Under the pieces are notes generated by a model. That model searched no databases and was not told the origin of the DNA. It saw only the letters and a list, made by a program, of their open reading frames with translations. This document shows, in pieces, positions 1-12,577 of a stretch of DNA of 64,000 nucleotides. Source of the stretch: Gigaspora rosea (taxonomy: Eukaryota; Glomeromycota; Glomeromycetes; Diversisporales; Gigasporaceae); contig QKWP01000142.1 in assembly GCA_003550325.1 (NCBI GenBank), positions 321,741 through 385,740 on the forward strand, written 5' to 3'. The stretch's first letter is position 1; every line of letters starts with the position of its first letter. A program made the translations under genes and the position numbers.

Positions 1-914
1 GATAACAAAATCCAAGATCATTTATTGCATCAGAATCTCCCATTTCGGCAGATTTTTGATAATAAAGGAATGCCTTATGTTCATCCTTTTCCACACCTAT
101 TCCATTTTGATAACAACGTGCAAGATTATATATTGCAGCAGCATTTCCCATCTCAGCAGATTTTTGATGATTGACAAATGCTTTATGTTCATCTTTTCCA
201 ACTCCTATTCCATTTCGATAACAAAATCCAAGATCATTTATTGCATCAGAATCTCCAATTTCGGCAGATTTTTGATAATAAATGAATGCCTTATGTTCAT
301 CCTTTTCCACCCCTATTCCACTTTGCAGCATTTCCCATCTCAGCAGATGTTTGATAATTGACGAATGCTTTGTGCTCATCTTTTTCAACTCCTATTCCAT
401 TTCGATAACAAAATCCAAGGTCATTTAACGCAGAAGTGTTTCCCATATCGGCTGACTTCTGATAATGAATAAATACTTTATATTCATCCTTTTCCACCCC
501 TATGCCATTCTGATAGCAACCAGCTAGATTATATATTCCATTAACATTTCCCATCTCAGCAGATTTTTGATAATGATAGAATGCTTTATTTTCATCCTTT
601 TCAATCCCTATTCCTTGATGATAGCAATATCCAAGATCGTTCATTGCAATGGAATTCCCCATATCAGCAGATTTTTGATAATGAATGAATGCCTTGTACT
701 CATCTTTTTCAACTCCTATTCCGCAAAAATAACAGTTCGCGAGCTCATATATTCCACTAGCATTTCCCATCTCAGCAGACTTTTGATAATGAATGAATGC
801 TTTATTTTCATCTTTTTCAACCTCTATTCCATGTTTATAATTGTATCCAAGATCATAAGGGTCTAACATTTTTGATTTTTTATAACGAAATAGATTATTA
901 TAAAATTTTTTCAT
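1..914 (-). CDS. Sel1-like repeat protein, frameshifted, 3' end outside window
   Basis: Read from the ATG at 914 (MKKFYNN...). After about 20 residues the protein is a run of 36-residue Sel1-like repeats with the pattern LGxCYxxGIGVEKDExKAFxHYQKSAxMGN. About five repeats are continuous to position ~326. There a 29-base block present in the neighbouring repeat (compare 98-140) is missing, which shifts the frame and gives a TGA at 297-299. In the next frame three more repeats continue without a stop to base 1, so the gene runs off the window. Units alternate between a GIYNLAxCY and an AxNDLGxCY type, giving a 72-residue super-repeat. Sel1 repeats form an alpha-solenoid that acts as a protein-protein scaffold, and in these fungi such genes are numerous. 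Family call is firm. Whether the shift is a real mutation, an unrecognised intron or an assembly collapse between near-identical repeats cannot be told. Confidence 0.8.
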
Positions 915-1604
915 TGTTTTGAGTGAGAAAAAACGAACCTACATTTAAATAATTTAACTGCACAATTGTACTGTACAAACAGTACATACGTAATATTTAC
1001 AAAATTTTATTTTACCATTTGAGTAACATAAAGCTTTATTTTTTTGTTAGCTACATATGGGTATGGAATAGGTGATACAATATGAAAAACCTGAAGATCG
1101 ATTTTTATGCTATACTAGTGTAATAGATGGCGCGAAACGCCACCCATCTTATTTACTAATTTTATTTAACCATGCTATTCCAGTGATTATAGTATGTGTT
1201 CTTAGTTTGTGTTGGAATGATTTGATTTCAATTATAAAACTCTTTTACCATTCTGATAACCACAGTACAGCATTACATGATTGTGTTGGTTTGCATTGTG
1301 GCTATAGTGTTGCACAATGTGGTCGGATTTGTTTATAAATATCAAGAATCCAATTTATGCAGTATGTAGATCATATATTAAGTTAACTCCGCTTTAACTG
1401 ACTTCTAAATTACATTTTACTTTATTTGCGCGTGTAACACAAACCAAAAAAGGAAATCCGCTTTTGTAAATAAACTAAGTGCGTGAGATAAAAATTTAGG
1501 GTTAGGGCCTTAACGTTAGAGCCTATAGGGTTGGAGTGATGCTTAATATAAGTAAAATTTCATTCCCGTCTTTTTTAATTAGTGCACCAAGATCGATTTA
1601 AACA

Positions 1605-1605
<1 letters not shown>
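915..1605. other. intergenic, no gene recognised
   Basis: Upstream of the Sel1 gene. AT-rich, with one short telomere-like run near 1,498-1,512 (TTAGGGTTAGGG). An 88-codon reading frame at 1,072-1,338 has no recognisable domain and was not called. Confidence 0.6.

Positions 1606-1671
<66 letters not shown>
1606..1671. repeat. (CA)n microsatellite
   Basis: About 33 uninterrupted CA dinucleotides. Pure tracts of this length are usually length-variable. Confidence 0.97.
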
Positions 1672-1674
<3 letters not shown>

Positions 1675-2508
1675 TTTCTGCGTATTTCGCTTTTTCTTCT
1701 TTTACGCGTGTTCGAATTCTTCATCGGGCTGATCCGGAATAGTCAAATTTTGCACTCTCCGATTGGCTATTTCCTCTCCAGGAGCTTGTATTACCCGCGC
1801 AAATAAGTGGATGCCCTAAATTAGGGGTAAGTTCTATAAAAGTATTCTAAAGTTTGTGTTCCGACGATTTTGTTTGGTCTTAAACTTGGCGGAGTTTGAG
1901 GTACGTTGCTTTCTCTGCGGAATTTGAGAATATTTCAAATTCAAACCTTTGTTCCTTAGTTTTCCCACGATTGTTTGGTCTTGTGATAGTTCTAATATTG
2001 TTGGTTTTTTTCCAAATTTTGCAGCCATTGCATGTTGTTCTTCCTTTTGAAATAACTAGGTATTTATGTTCTTTATATTGCTTTTTTAAGATTATGGTTC
2101 TGTGCTCGATTCTTCTTAAAAGTGCCATTATGGATTGGACATTCTTTTTGTATTTTATTAATATTTGTATAGAAGATTTGGTTTCAGGTTGGTTCTTTTT
2201 GGTTTATCTATTTTATATTGCAATAGTTGTTGTCTATATGCATTTCAAGATACAGTCAACTTTATTTATTCTGAACTATCTGTTCTTATATGTAAAATTG
2301 GTCAAAAAGTTCAGTTCACAAGAGTTACTATGATGCTAATCTGAACTTTATAATAAAATTTACAAATGTTCTAGAGTTTTGCATTCAATTTTTAGAGTTT
2401 ATTAAGGTTCAGATTAGAGATGATCAGATTAGAAAGAGGCAACTGTATTTCTAATATTTCTTTTCATGTTCTTATCTTTTCTATTATTAATTCTAAGTTT
2501 TTCAAGTA
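1672..2508. other. no gene recognised
   Basis: Slightly richer in GC than the surroundings at 1,680-1,830. A 145-codon plus-strand frame (1,896-2,333) is hydrophobic low-complexity translation of T-rich DNA and has no family features. It overlaps open frames on the other strand and was not called. Confidence 0.5.
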
Positions 2509-3914
2509 CAGTCAGACCTCCCTATAGTCACACCCCATATATTCACACCTTTATTTAAGCACCCGATTTTGTGCGATGGACTCAAACATAGTAAAAAACC
2601 TCATAATAGTCACAAATCGCTTATAATCACTATCACCATGAAAATTTGATTTTTTAATAATTTTATTAAGAATAAACTCTCATTATAGTCACTGGGTTAT
2701 TTAAAATGACTTATGACCAAATGACTCAGGTTATTTGAAAAAATGATCTTTTGGGAATGGCCCGAGTTATTTGCAATTAATGGTCATTTAATGTTTGTGT
2801 ATGATTGGATACTGTGCCTAGAGACCTGATAGTAGTGGTCTGAACAGGTCAGATATTGATCCAAGTCATGACCTGGGTCAATGGGTCATATAGAAGCTTA
2901 CAAATTTTAATAAGATTTATTGAAGTTATGCATTTAAATATGCCATTCAAGTTAGTGAATATTATTATTTAATTTTATATATTTTACAACACTTAGTGTA
3001 TATAAAATCTAGATCTAAAATAGTTTATTCAAATTATGATATTTATTATTTAATTTCATTTACTTATAAAACTTAGTTATATAAAAAACATTTATTAATC
3101 AAAGATCTAAAATAAGTTATTCGCAAACATTTATTGTAATAATCTACGAATATAAAGTATATTTATTAATCTAAGTATTGAAAAATAAGTTTCATAAAAA
3201 TTGACTGTTTAATTTACCATATTTGCATTGTTTTTTGAGTCCCGTATTATAATACAGTAGTCACTTCGACTTCATTATGTTTTATAGATTCAATTAATTA
3301 TTTACCATATTTCTCTTTTATAGATAAATTTCATAAAATATGATTAATAGAGTGGCTATTTATATTGTATTTGCGGACTCATGTGATCCAAAAAATTACA
3401 AAGATTGTCAATCATTATAAATAATCTAAATATTTAAAATAATCTATCTATTCACGAATATTGCTTTTAATTTCAATTGGTAAGTATTCATTAACCTAAA
3501 TGTTTAAAATAAGTTATTTATAAGATATACTTTTAATCACTTAATGTTAAGAATTTTTATTAATTTTAGTTAATTCATGATGATTTAAATATTTATTTTA
3601 TTTGTATCTGGTTAGTTGGGAGCATAAAAATTATTTGCATTTACATATATTAATACGACTAAATACCCTGATTAATTATATACAATACACATGTTTGATT
3701 TAAATAACCAAGTATACTATAAACAATATCAATGTGTATATTTATATTTTGTTTTAGACTATAGATTTTTGATTTTTAATAAAATTTTTATAATCACCAT
3801 TTATAATTTTTAATATAAATATGATTATATAGAGGTTTGGATTTATAGTCACATCTTTCTATAATCACCATATTTGGGCACGACCAACTTGGTGATTATA
3901 GGGAAGGACAACTA
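2509..3914. mobile_element. pogo/Tc1-mariner-like non-autonomous element, 1.4 kb
   Basis: Left end CAGTCAGACCTCCCTATAG; reverse complement of the right end TAGTTGTCCTTCCCTATAA. Both are flanked by TA (2,507-2,508 and 3,915-3,916). The terminal core ATA(A/G)TCAC is repeated many times just inside both ends in either orientation. No transposase frame is present. CAGT ends with a TA target and CCTC(C/T)(C/A)TATA spacing match pogo/Tigger-type elements. The autonomous parent is not in this window. Confidence 0.75.
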
Positions 3915-4379
3915 TATAGGTACTAATTTTTTTCAACATTTTATAAGATCCTTTATTTTATATAGATTTCATGGTTCTAGTGTTTTTGGTTCTGTTATTT
4001 TAGAATTTAATCTGTTTAGTAAATTGGCAAAAGTTATTATATAGCTTGCTTTCTTTTGCAGACAGCTTTTTGCTATCTTTCTTGGGTTGAATAGTAAGAT
4101 TGTTTAAGTGTAAAGAGAATATAAATCATTTCTATTAATAAACTAGTGACAAAAAATATTTTTACTGCAGATTAAAAAATTGCTACATATATAAAAGTTA
4201 ATTTTTTACCAATAGGTAAATAAATTAATATTTATATGCTAAGTAAAATTGTTCATAATAAAAAATTACACATATGAAAAAGATCTTCTGTAACTCTATT
4301 TGCTGATCACTTGTACCAACAAATACGCTAACACTTCAGAAGTAAAGTCTTAAAGAAATAGCAGAAAAACTACGAAAAC

Positions 4380-5117
4380 ATGCAACCCAGCAGCTATTAT
4401 TTAGGAATACAGTTAACTGAGTATCTGCTAATAGCTTTAGAGTTTGTCACTCACCACAAAAAAGGCACTTGTCATTTAGAGATAAAGATCATAGACTATT
4501 TGCTACAAGCTCAGAGTTTATCACTCACCACAAAACAAGAAGTTCTTGGCGCTTTTTGCTGGATCTTGGACTATACAGGAAGAACCACTATCCTTACTAT
4601 GGCTACATATGAAATTTTTTGGTGTCATTGGTGTGCAAAGAATTTTTAGAAAGTGGGCTTTTTGGTGTATCCCCTCCAAAAGATCTGCTGTATTTACTGC
4701 TTCCAAAAAGGAAAGGCACCTACTGTATTGGATACAATCATCATGAGTAGCTTGGAAACAGGAAATGTAGAAAGACGTGCGAGACTTAAGGAGAATCACT
4801 GGAAGAAGATTCTAAAAGCTTTGTTTTAAGCAGTTCGGTTTATATGACTGCCTTCCGTTTAACATCTGGGACCTGGGCCATTTTTGACAGGACAAGGTTA
4901 TAGATATTAACAATTTTTATTTGTAAGTCAGACAGGTAATGTTATTACAACATAACTTTGTTCTGCTAACTTTAGGCCTCAGGAAAGATTGAAGGTAGCA
5001 GAAGGCCAACATGAAGTCTGAGTTTCTTTTTTCTCAACTATTTGTAATATATTATTTCTCTTCTGCATGTAATAATATAAAAAATAAATAAATGATAAAG
5101 AGCAAGGTCTCAGTTAT
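4380..5117 (+). mobile_element. decayed 5'-truncated LINE tail
   Basis: The segment at 4,965-5,117 resembles the 3' UTR of the LINE at 15.6-21.5 kb. Both contain TTTAGGCC(T/G)CAG, then GTCTGAGTT, then an A-rich stretch and the terminal AGAGCAAGGTCTCA. Upstream, 4,700-4,828 reads as a possible coding remnant (KGKAPTVLDTIIMSSLETG... ending in TAA). A direct repeat of about 28 bases (4,438 and 4,516 regions, TCACTCACCACAAAA) lies before it. No poly(A) is left. The tail match is the solid part; the coding remnant is weak. Confidence 0.55.
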
Positions 5118-5295
5118 AAAATGGTAAAATAAAATTACACATATTCTAAAAATTTTATTAATTTTGAATATAATTTGATAAAGTTTCATAGTATCAACTT
5201 TTGTAGAAGCAGGCTTTTCTGTGGAGAAATCACAAATTGGCTAATAAAATTACATATACAATTAGTAAAATAGGGTTCCAAAGATGAAACAACTA

Positions 5296-5445
5296 CTATA
5301 TGTGTCCAAAAATAAGCTATCTTTTTTGGCCAAAAAATTACATAAAAAATGTGAGATAGCTTATTTTCAAAATATTTGGTTTTTTGAAAAATTGAAAACA
5401 TACTAATAAAAGTAGTCCAAATAATACTAAATTTTTATTATAGCA
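5296..5445 (+). mobile_element. truncated AAATAAGCTA-family MITE
   Basis: Left end CTATATGTGTCCAAAAATA preceded by TA (5,294-5,295), followed by AAGCTATC and an internal inverted AAGATAGCTTATTTTC. The inner sequence (GAAAAATTGAAAA..CATACTAATAAAAGT) is shared with 8,957-9,249 and, inverted, with 13,221-13,532. The right half is missing from about 5,445. Confidence 0.65.
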
Positions 5446-5940
5446 AATATAAAATTTTTTGCTACTCATTTATTAATAGAAATGATCTACATACCTTTAC
5501 TCTTAAATATTTTTAATAGTTTTTTTATTTCTTAGTACATTTTGGTTTTTTCAAAGCATTCTTTAGTGTATATATATTCATATATTTATTTTTATCATAT
5601 TTAGTCTTTTTTTGAGTCCATTTAAAAAGTTTTTACTTGGATTGATTCTTTGTACTAGTANTTTTGAAAAATTGAAAACATACTAATAAAAGTAGGTTAT
5701 CTAATATAAATTTTTTCTATTATTAAATATAAAATTTTTTGCTACTCATTTATTAATAGAAATGATCTACATACCTTTACTCTTAAATATTTTTAATAGT
5801 TTTTTTATTTCTTAGTACATTTTGGTTTTTTCAAAGCATTCTTTAGTGTATATATATTCATATATTTATTTTTATCATATTTAGTCTTTTTTTGAGTCCA
5901 TTTAAAAAGTTTTTACTTGGATTGATTCTTTGTACTAGTA
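5382..5940 (+). repeat. 280-bp tandem duplication split by a single N
   Basis: 5,382-5,660 and 5,662-5,940 are identical at a constant 280-base offset except for one block of about 35 bases (first copy 5,416-5,450). A single N (5,661) sits exactly at the junction. This may be a true tandem duplication or two overlapping contig ends that were not merged. Confidence 0.9.
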
Positions 5941-6368
5941 ATATATATTTTCTTTTCTATTTCAGTAAATAGTATTAATTGACTAATTTTCTGTCCTAGC
6001 AAAAATAATATTTGTTGTTCTTTATTGGGTTGCTTTGGTTACTCCTGTGTTTAAAAATATTAAAGCTGTAACTTAACTGTCTTGTCAAGTTTCTGTTAAT
6101 ATTATTAATATTCTATTTAAATATCCTGTATTTTTTAAAGTAGTTGTTATAATATTCAATTCTTACTTTTATAATTTTTTTATTTTGTTAGTTTTTTTCT
6201 ATTGCAAAATTAGCTTGTTTGCTTTTATTATATATTTTGTTTAGTATCTTTAGCTGTAGATATTTTTGTTTCTTTAGATCTATAGCTTTTATAATAATAT
6301 TCTTCTATTTTTACTTTAGTACTATACAATTTATAATAAAATAATTGTAGTTAAATATTTTATTAATA
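5941..6368. other. no gene recognised
   Basis: T-rich sequence with short frames only. I see no domain, RNA gene or repeat. Confidence 0.5.
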
Positions 6369-6741
6369 CAGTTCCAGGCACTAAAAGTAATACAAACTAA
6401 TAATATTTAATATAAAAAAAATATCACAAAAAATAAGCTACTATTTTGTAGTTTAACTAATTACTACAACATAGTAGTCTTAGTTTTCAAAAACTTATTA
6501 TAAATTTTTTTTATTTAATAAGTTTAAAAGTATAGTATCTTTATATGATACATAAAAATTTAATCAAAAATTGCTTCTTGCTATTGGTCAAATTTAATTT
6601 TTTTAAAAAATTAATTCTAAAATTTTTTTAAATTAATTTTTGACCAATCAAAATATGAGAATTCAAAAAAACATCAAATTTCAATATAAAATTTTTGAAA
6701 ATAGAACAAAATTTCATTTCTGTCTTTAGGTGTCTGAACTA
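6369..6741. mobile_element. CAGTTC/CAGTGC-family MITE
   Basis: Ends CAGTTCCAGGCACTAAAAG and (reverse complement of the right end) TAGTTCAGACACCTAAAGA, with flanking TA on both sides. The interior (ATATAGTAT..TTTATATGATAC, then the CCAATCA region and CAATATAAAATTTTTGAAAAT) matches the element at 40,784-41,189, which is a second family member. Confidence 0.7.
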
Positions 6742-7131
6742 TATCAATTATTTTTTTTCATTTGGGTCTTTTATTTTAATTTTTTTAAATATAAATTTAT
6801 TATTGTTATTTTATCAAATATAAATATATAGAATAGGCTTTCAAAGCAATTGTATATTGTGAGTTCTTTTTCTGTTTCTTTTTAAATTATTTTGCTGTTC
6901 TTTTTATTTTTTTTTTTACTTAGTCATTTAAAATTTCAAATTGTTTCTTGAATCTTTTCTTTATATATATTATTGCAAATTTATTACTTTATTCTTGATT
7001 TTGTATATTAAAATATTTTTTTAGTAATTTAATTATAAATTTTTTATTTTTTGGATTGTCATAGTTCAATTAGTTCTGATTCATTTTAATTTGATATTCT
7101 ACTTTACTTCAATTCAAAAGTTCTTTAAGTA
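6742..7131. other. no gene recognised
   Basis: T-rich spacer between two miniature elements; nothing identifiable. Confidence 0.5.
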
Positions 7132-7471
7132 TAGTCAGACCTCTATAAATGCAACTTTTATAAATATAATACATTCCTAAATGCATGTTTATCTTGTTTG
7201 TGAGATATTATTAGTGCTAAATGCATGTTCTAAAATTTTGTAAATGCATGTTCTTTTAAATAACTATTATATTATACAAACCTCACTAAATGCACATAGC
7301 CAATCAAATTTTAGTATTTAAGATATGTTATACAGTTTTTAGTAGAAGTTACATAAACTTGATAGTCTAATTTTTAAAGCTATGATTTAATTAGCTTTTT
7401 CTAAATGCAAATCTTTCTATATGCATATTGTAGGCTTGTCTCTACAAATTGTATTTATGGAGGTTTGACTA
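7132..7471. mobile_element. pogo-like MITE, 340 bp
   Basis: Left end TAGTCAGACCTCTATAAATG; reverse complement of right end TAGTCAAACCTCCATAAATA; TA on both sides. The terminal core (A)AATGCA recurs at least seven times inside. The same outer terminus as 2,509-3,914 with a different reiterated core. Confidence 0.85.
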
Positions 7472-7743
7472 TAGCTAGTTGATTGTTGGTATTATATAGT
7501 CATATAAACTGTGTGATTTTATACTTTGTAGTTTTGATTTTGTTAGTAAACCAATATCTTTTAGATTGCTTTTTTTAATATAATTTGTTATAATCATTTT
7601 GATCTATATTAGTTATTTTTTTGTAACCATAATTTTGTTACTTTTTATTTTCTATTGCTTTTTGAATTAAATTGCTATTTTAAATAGAAATAAATATTCT
7701 TGGTTTTTGTAAATATTGACTAATATAAATTGTCTTACCAATA

Positions 7744-7923
7744 GGACCCTGAAGAACTCTGATACAACTTAGATATAAGTTTGTATAATATCAGCCAAAT
7801 GGACGTATAAAATAGGCAAAAATTTAAAAATTTTACTATTTAAAAATGCAATGTTTGATGAATTTCTATAAAAATTTCCATTTTTAGTAACCTCTAAGTT
7901 ATATCAGAGTTCTTTAGGTTGGC
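7744..7923. mobile_element. MITE, 180 bp
   Basis: Inverted ends share GAAGAACTCTGATACAACTT on the left against AAAGAACTCTGATATAACTT from the right. TA flanks at 7,742-7,743 and 7,924-7,925. No coding content. Confidence 0.7.
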
Positions 7924-8956
7924 TAAAATTTTATATATAAATATTACCTAGGATGAATACAAGCCAGGAGAACCCCAAAATATATATAAATAGATAAGAT
8001 AACTTTTAAATTTTTTATTAATTGCTATATGCAAGACTTTTTTATAAAATCAGTATACAAAATTTATACTTTACAATAAAAAAATTAAAAAATATACAAA
8101 ATAAAATTCTAACCTTAATTATAGTATAAAATTTTATATAAGCTATAGCATGTTATTTTTTTAAAAAAAATTCTTATACATATAAACTTGCACATTAAAA
8201 TTTGAACAGGTTACTAAGGCTTTATGCATATGCTAGCACTTGCAGAGCCTAGTATTATTAAGAAAGTTTTTTTAGTATAGCTCTGTGCAATTGTTGAAGA
8301 AATTTTTTTAAATTTTTTGTATGCAAATTTAATTTTCTGTACAGATCTTCAACAATTAACAATTCAATAATCTGTACAAATTGTAAAAAACAAATAATAG
8401 TAAATTACTATATACTCATCTAAATATTACCAGTAAATGCTAGCTAAATTTTTATATATTAAAAAAATATATTTGAATATTCATATATTTTAATAATGTA
8501 ATTCAAGTTACTTAATTTTATATTCTTTAATGAGTTCAATGATATTTTTATATTTGGTTTGTAAATATTCTATCCCTTAAATTGTAATGCAGACAAATTT
8601 GCCTGCATAAATTTTAAATTTTAAATTTTTTAAATAAAAACTTTAAATATTAATTTTAGCCATGTACTTTCTAAATAAAAAATATAATATTAGTTTTGTT
8701 TTAACAATTTTATTAAAAATCTTGGGTGTAATAAAAGTTTAAAGTTTGAATTAATATAAATATACCTGTAGAGTACATTAAATTTTTTGTACCCATTATT
8801 TTGATCATATAGTCTTATATACAAAAATAGTAATACTAATATTGTTTATATTAAATTAGAGTTAGAGTAAGAACTATATTAAGGTTTGAGTTTAAACAGT
8901 TATATAGTAAAATCACTCAAGAAAATCTTTTATTAATGCATAAAAATGGTTTAGTA

Positions 8957-9249
8957 CCATATTTGTCTGAAAAATAAGCTACTCTTTTTGGCCAAAAGTT
9001 ACACAAAAAATATAAAGGTAGCTTATTTTCAGATTGTTAAATTTTTTGAAAAATTGAAAAACATACTAATAAAAAGTTGTCCAGATGCCATGGCATTGTG
9101 CTAAACAACTTTACTTAATTGAACTTTTGAGGTTTACATAGAAAAAAAAAGTTTTATATATAGCGAAGTTACCAATTTCTTTAAAAATTTTCTGAAAATC
9201 TGGAGTAGCTTCTTTTGGAAGTATGTAGCTTATTTTCAAAAATCTATAG
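8957..9249. mobile_element. AAATAAGCTA-family MITE, 293 bp
   Basis: Left end CCATATTTGTCTGAAAAATA, right end (reverse complement) CTATAGATTTTTGAAAATAA, both followed by AGCTAC, with TA flanks at 8,955-8,956 and 9,250-9,251. The inverted homologous segment near 22,705 reads straight across (GGTTTAGTATGCAATTTC) without the element, which shows the empty TA target. Confidence 0.9.
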
Positions 9250-9536
9250 TATGCAATTTCTTGGGGAAAGGCCAGAAATCAGCTGATTCTCTACAAGAAT
9301 TAGAAAGGTAAAAATTTAATATGAAGACCTAACTAAAAGAAGAGTCAAAATTTTGTCCAAAATTGTATTAGCTGATTCCTGGCAGCACTCTTATGAAATG
9401 AACAATTTTTATCAAAATGAACATTTGTTTTAAATTTTCTGATTATTTGTTATATAACATTATACTTGATTTTGAATTTTGGCAGCAATCTATAGATTAC
9501 ATGATGTGAGTATATGTACCTTTGAGTACATATATA

Positions 9537-10016
9537 GGGGACATCCAGAAATAACACTATACAAGATGGGGTCAGATGAAAGATGATATTTTTTCTTAAG
9601 TAGAAGAGGGATATAGTGCAATTTTTTTTAGAAAAAATCATCTAAAAACTGATATAGTGTTCCAAATTTAATGATTTTGGTACTTTCGATTCGTCTCAGT
9701 GAGAGGAGTTAAATAGTACCAATTTCATTTCATTTGGATCATTGGTCATATCTTTTCTTATAAAATTACTATATAACTAATAGTTTTTTGTAGATATCTT
9801 TTGATCCAGTAATTCAAATAACATGATTTGGGTATTATTTGATTTGTCCCACTAAGATGAATCGAATGGTACCTAAATCATCCAAACAGATTACTGTATC
9901 ACAAGATATTCAAGTTTTTGTAAAATTTTATATATAAAAATATAGTTTTTTTTATATAGTCGAGGGGTCAAGTGCTACTATGTGGGGGTACATAATGTTA
10001 TTTATGGATGCCCCCA
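9537..10016. mobile_element. GGGGACATCC-ended MITE, about 480 bp
   Basis: Left end GGGGACATCCAGAAATAACA, reverse complement of right end TGGGGGCATCCATAAATAAC. TA lies on both sides. The interior contains two quasi-palindromes (GGTAC..TTCGATT..AGTACC type at 9,672-9,720 and 9,825-9,882) that are inverted copies of each other. The homologous segment near 22,556 lacks it. Confidence 0.75.
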
Positions 10017-10540
10017 TATTAATACTTAAAGTTTTTTTTGGAACTTTTATTTAGATTTTCTCAAATTTTATATGTCTTGATTTATAAAAAATTTTTTTAC
10101 TTTTAATACAATCTTAATTTTTACAAATAAATTATTTAATTTGCAATAATAAAAGTTGTTATCCTTTAATAAATACAATATTGTATTAGAAACTATATTT
10201 TTAAAACCAATATTTAAAGATTTGCCAAGATATTGTAAATTATTTTTTTGGTTAAAAAATTTCATTAAAATTTAATATTTTTAGCTTATAATCAATATAA
10301 ACATTTTGTCTTACAATATAAATTTAAATAATTCAAAAATATATTCTTGTATTAAAATATTATTATACCAAATTTTATTTAAATATATTTAGATAATTAA
10401 AAAAATAGACTAAAGATATATTTATAGTAATTATATAGGCAAATTTGCCTGCAAATCTTTATAGATTAAGAAATAAATATATTCTATAGATGTTGTTTCT
10501 TTTGTTTATACTATATTTGTTTATAAAAGTTTTTGTTAGA

Positions 10541-10620
10541 TTATTTTATTCTAATTTCTTTTTAGTATTGTATCTTTTATTATTTTTATTCTAATTTCTT
10601 TTTGGTATTGTATCTTTTAT
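10541..10620 (+). repeat. short tandem duplication
   Basis: Two copies of about 40 bases built on TTATTCTAATTTCTTTTTAG then TATTGTATC. Confidence 0.85.
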
Positions 10621-10652
10621 TTGCACTATATTGCTTTAATATTATTGATATA

Positions 10653-10840
10653 CACAGTGGCTCTCGATATAACGGAGGCCATGGTTCCAGTTCTTTGTTC
10701 CGTTATATCAAAAGCTCCGTTATATCAAAATCTCATGATATATAAGATATTATAGTAAATTATAATTTGGTTCCATTATAATTCTCCGTATTAAGCAATA
10801 TCCATTATATCGATGGTCCGTTATATCGAGAGCCACTATG
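10653..10840. mobile_element. CGATATAACGGA MITE, about 188 bp
   Basis: Perfect 21-base inverted ends at 10,656-10,676 and 10,817-10,837 (core GGCTCTCGATATAACGGA). Inside, CCGTTATATC-like motifs recur five or more times in both orientations. Confidence 0.88.
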
Positions 10841-12577
10841 TTAGTATATTTTTTAATCTATTAGAAGTTTTATTAAAATTAATTATTGTTATTCTTTGGT
10901 TTGGTTTATTTAGTAGTACCAAATTTTTAATTGCATATATAATTGGTCATAATTTTTAAACCTATTTGAATAAATTATTGATTCTGGATATATATATTTC
11001 TAAATTAGGTCTAATAGTATATTAGCTATTAATCTTTGCAAATTAATATAAATATTTGTTTTTTTAGTTCTTTTTATTCCTTCAAATATCCATAGTTGTT
11101 CAGATTTGTTCAGACAATTTTTGTAAAATAATGAGTTGCCTATTTTTATAATAATATTTGGTCTATCTATTTTTATTTTATTAACTTGCATTCCTTGAAT
11201 CACAATAGTTCTAAATATTTGTAACTATCTTGTAATATTGGCAAGTATAATGTTGTTGTAAATATCAAAGTTGTTTGTATATTGCTTTACCTAAACAAAA
11301 ATAGCTTAATTCTATTATTTTTGGTATTTAAGAATATTGTTCAATTTAAGATTGATATCCTTGTTCTGCAATCTCTTTTTATAATTAAATATCAATATTT
11401 GTCTAAAAGTTTATATTTTAATTATTGCAATATAAACAAGTTATTGATTTTGGTAGTACAGTTAAGTTTTGTAAATATTCTAACTATTTTGATTTGTTCT
11501 TAATTATTTTCTTAACTTTGATATATATCAGATATAGTATTAGTAATATTAATTTCATTTCTAAAGATTAAATATTACTTGTTCACTTCTAAAATTCTTA
11601 TTTATTTTGAGTTCAGAAAGCAGTTCTTTTATAGGTTTTTGATTTATTATTTTTTCTTTTGTCTTAATGGTTCTTCTAGTTTTATTTGGTCCCCTTATTT
11701 AAAATTTTTTTTTTAATAAATTTACATTTTTTTGCTTTGAGTGTTATTACCCAATTTTTATATAGTTTAATACTATTTAGATATATTTGATATAGTTTCT
11801 TACAGAGTCTAATACAATCTTAGATTATCTATGTATATATATACAAATAGATAGTTTCTAAATAATTTATATATATAGCAAATATATATATAGAGCTTTT
11901 TAATTTTTATAGAGTATTTAATGAACTCATATTTTTTTTACAAGAAAAAAATATAGTAGCTAAATACTTATTTTGTTTTCGAAAAAATAATAAAATGCAC
12001 TTTTAAAATTACTAGTAAAAAAATTTTGTAGCTTGGAGATTTTGTAGCAAGACATTGATATTTGGTATTTTATAAGAGCTATCTTTTAGATATTTGTTAA
12101 GATTAGAGTAATTTACTGCAGCTCTATAGCTTTTATTTGGTTAGATACTATTACCAACAGTAATATCTGTATTAACTTGGATAAATTAATATGCCTACTT
12201 TTTCTAAGTTTTTTGTTTATTTTGTTTACTTGTTCTATTTAATCTTCTAAAAATAGTCTAATTTTGTTAGCTTTTACTTTAAAAGGTATTTTTTTTAGGT
12301 ATTGTAAAGTCTAAAATTATTTTTTCAACTATTTTCTTGTTAAAGAATCTAATATTTGAATATATTGATCAAAAATTGGTTTATTATATGTTTGTAATTT
12401 TTGTGAATACTGTTAATTATTTGGCTTTTAAGTTTTATATTCAATAAAAAAATTAAAATTTTTTAAAAATATATTCATTGAACTTAAAAATTAAATGCTA
12501 GATAATAAAAGTAATCCAACTTTGATAAAAATTTTAGAATATATATATTTTAATCTTCTAAACTAATTTTTTAAGCA
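10841..12577. other. no gene recognised
   Basis: 1.7 kb of AT-rich DNA. Open frames up to 73 codons on either strand look like translated noise. No inverted-end element or RNA gene was identified. Confidence 0.5.

Larger units (their letters stand above)
8571..10482. mobile_element. GGCAAATTTGCC-family element carrying two nested MITEs
   Basis: Starts TATCCCTTAAATTG followed by the palindrome CAAATTTGCCTGC. It appears to end near 10,438-10,482 with GGCAAATTTGCCTGC and GATTAAGAAATA in the opposite order. The left 900 bases are repeated inverted at 22,545-23,302, and the terminal pattern recurs at 55,023-56,005. Two further MITEs sit inside (8,957-9,249 and 9,537-10,016); without them it is about 1.1 kb. 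It holds no coding frame, so it is presumably non-autonomous. The right boundary is less certain than the left. Confidence 0.6.

Noticed and set aside
56..866. Plus-strand open frames across the Sel1 gene (56-361, 567-866)
   Set aside because: They are antisense shadows of the Sel1 repeats; period and boundaries follow the minus-strand gene.
1072..1338. 88-codon hydrophobic frame, plus strand
   Set aside because: No domain, no conserved start context, ordinary for AT-rich DNA.
1896..2333. 145-codon frame with membrane-like stretches
   Set aside because: Composition explained by T-rich DNA; overlapping frames on the other strand are equally open; no homology features.
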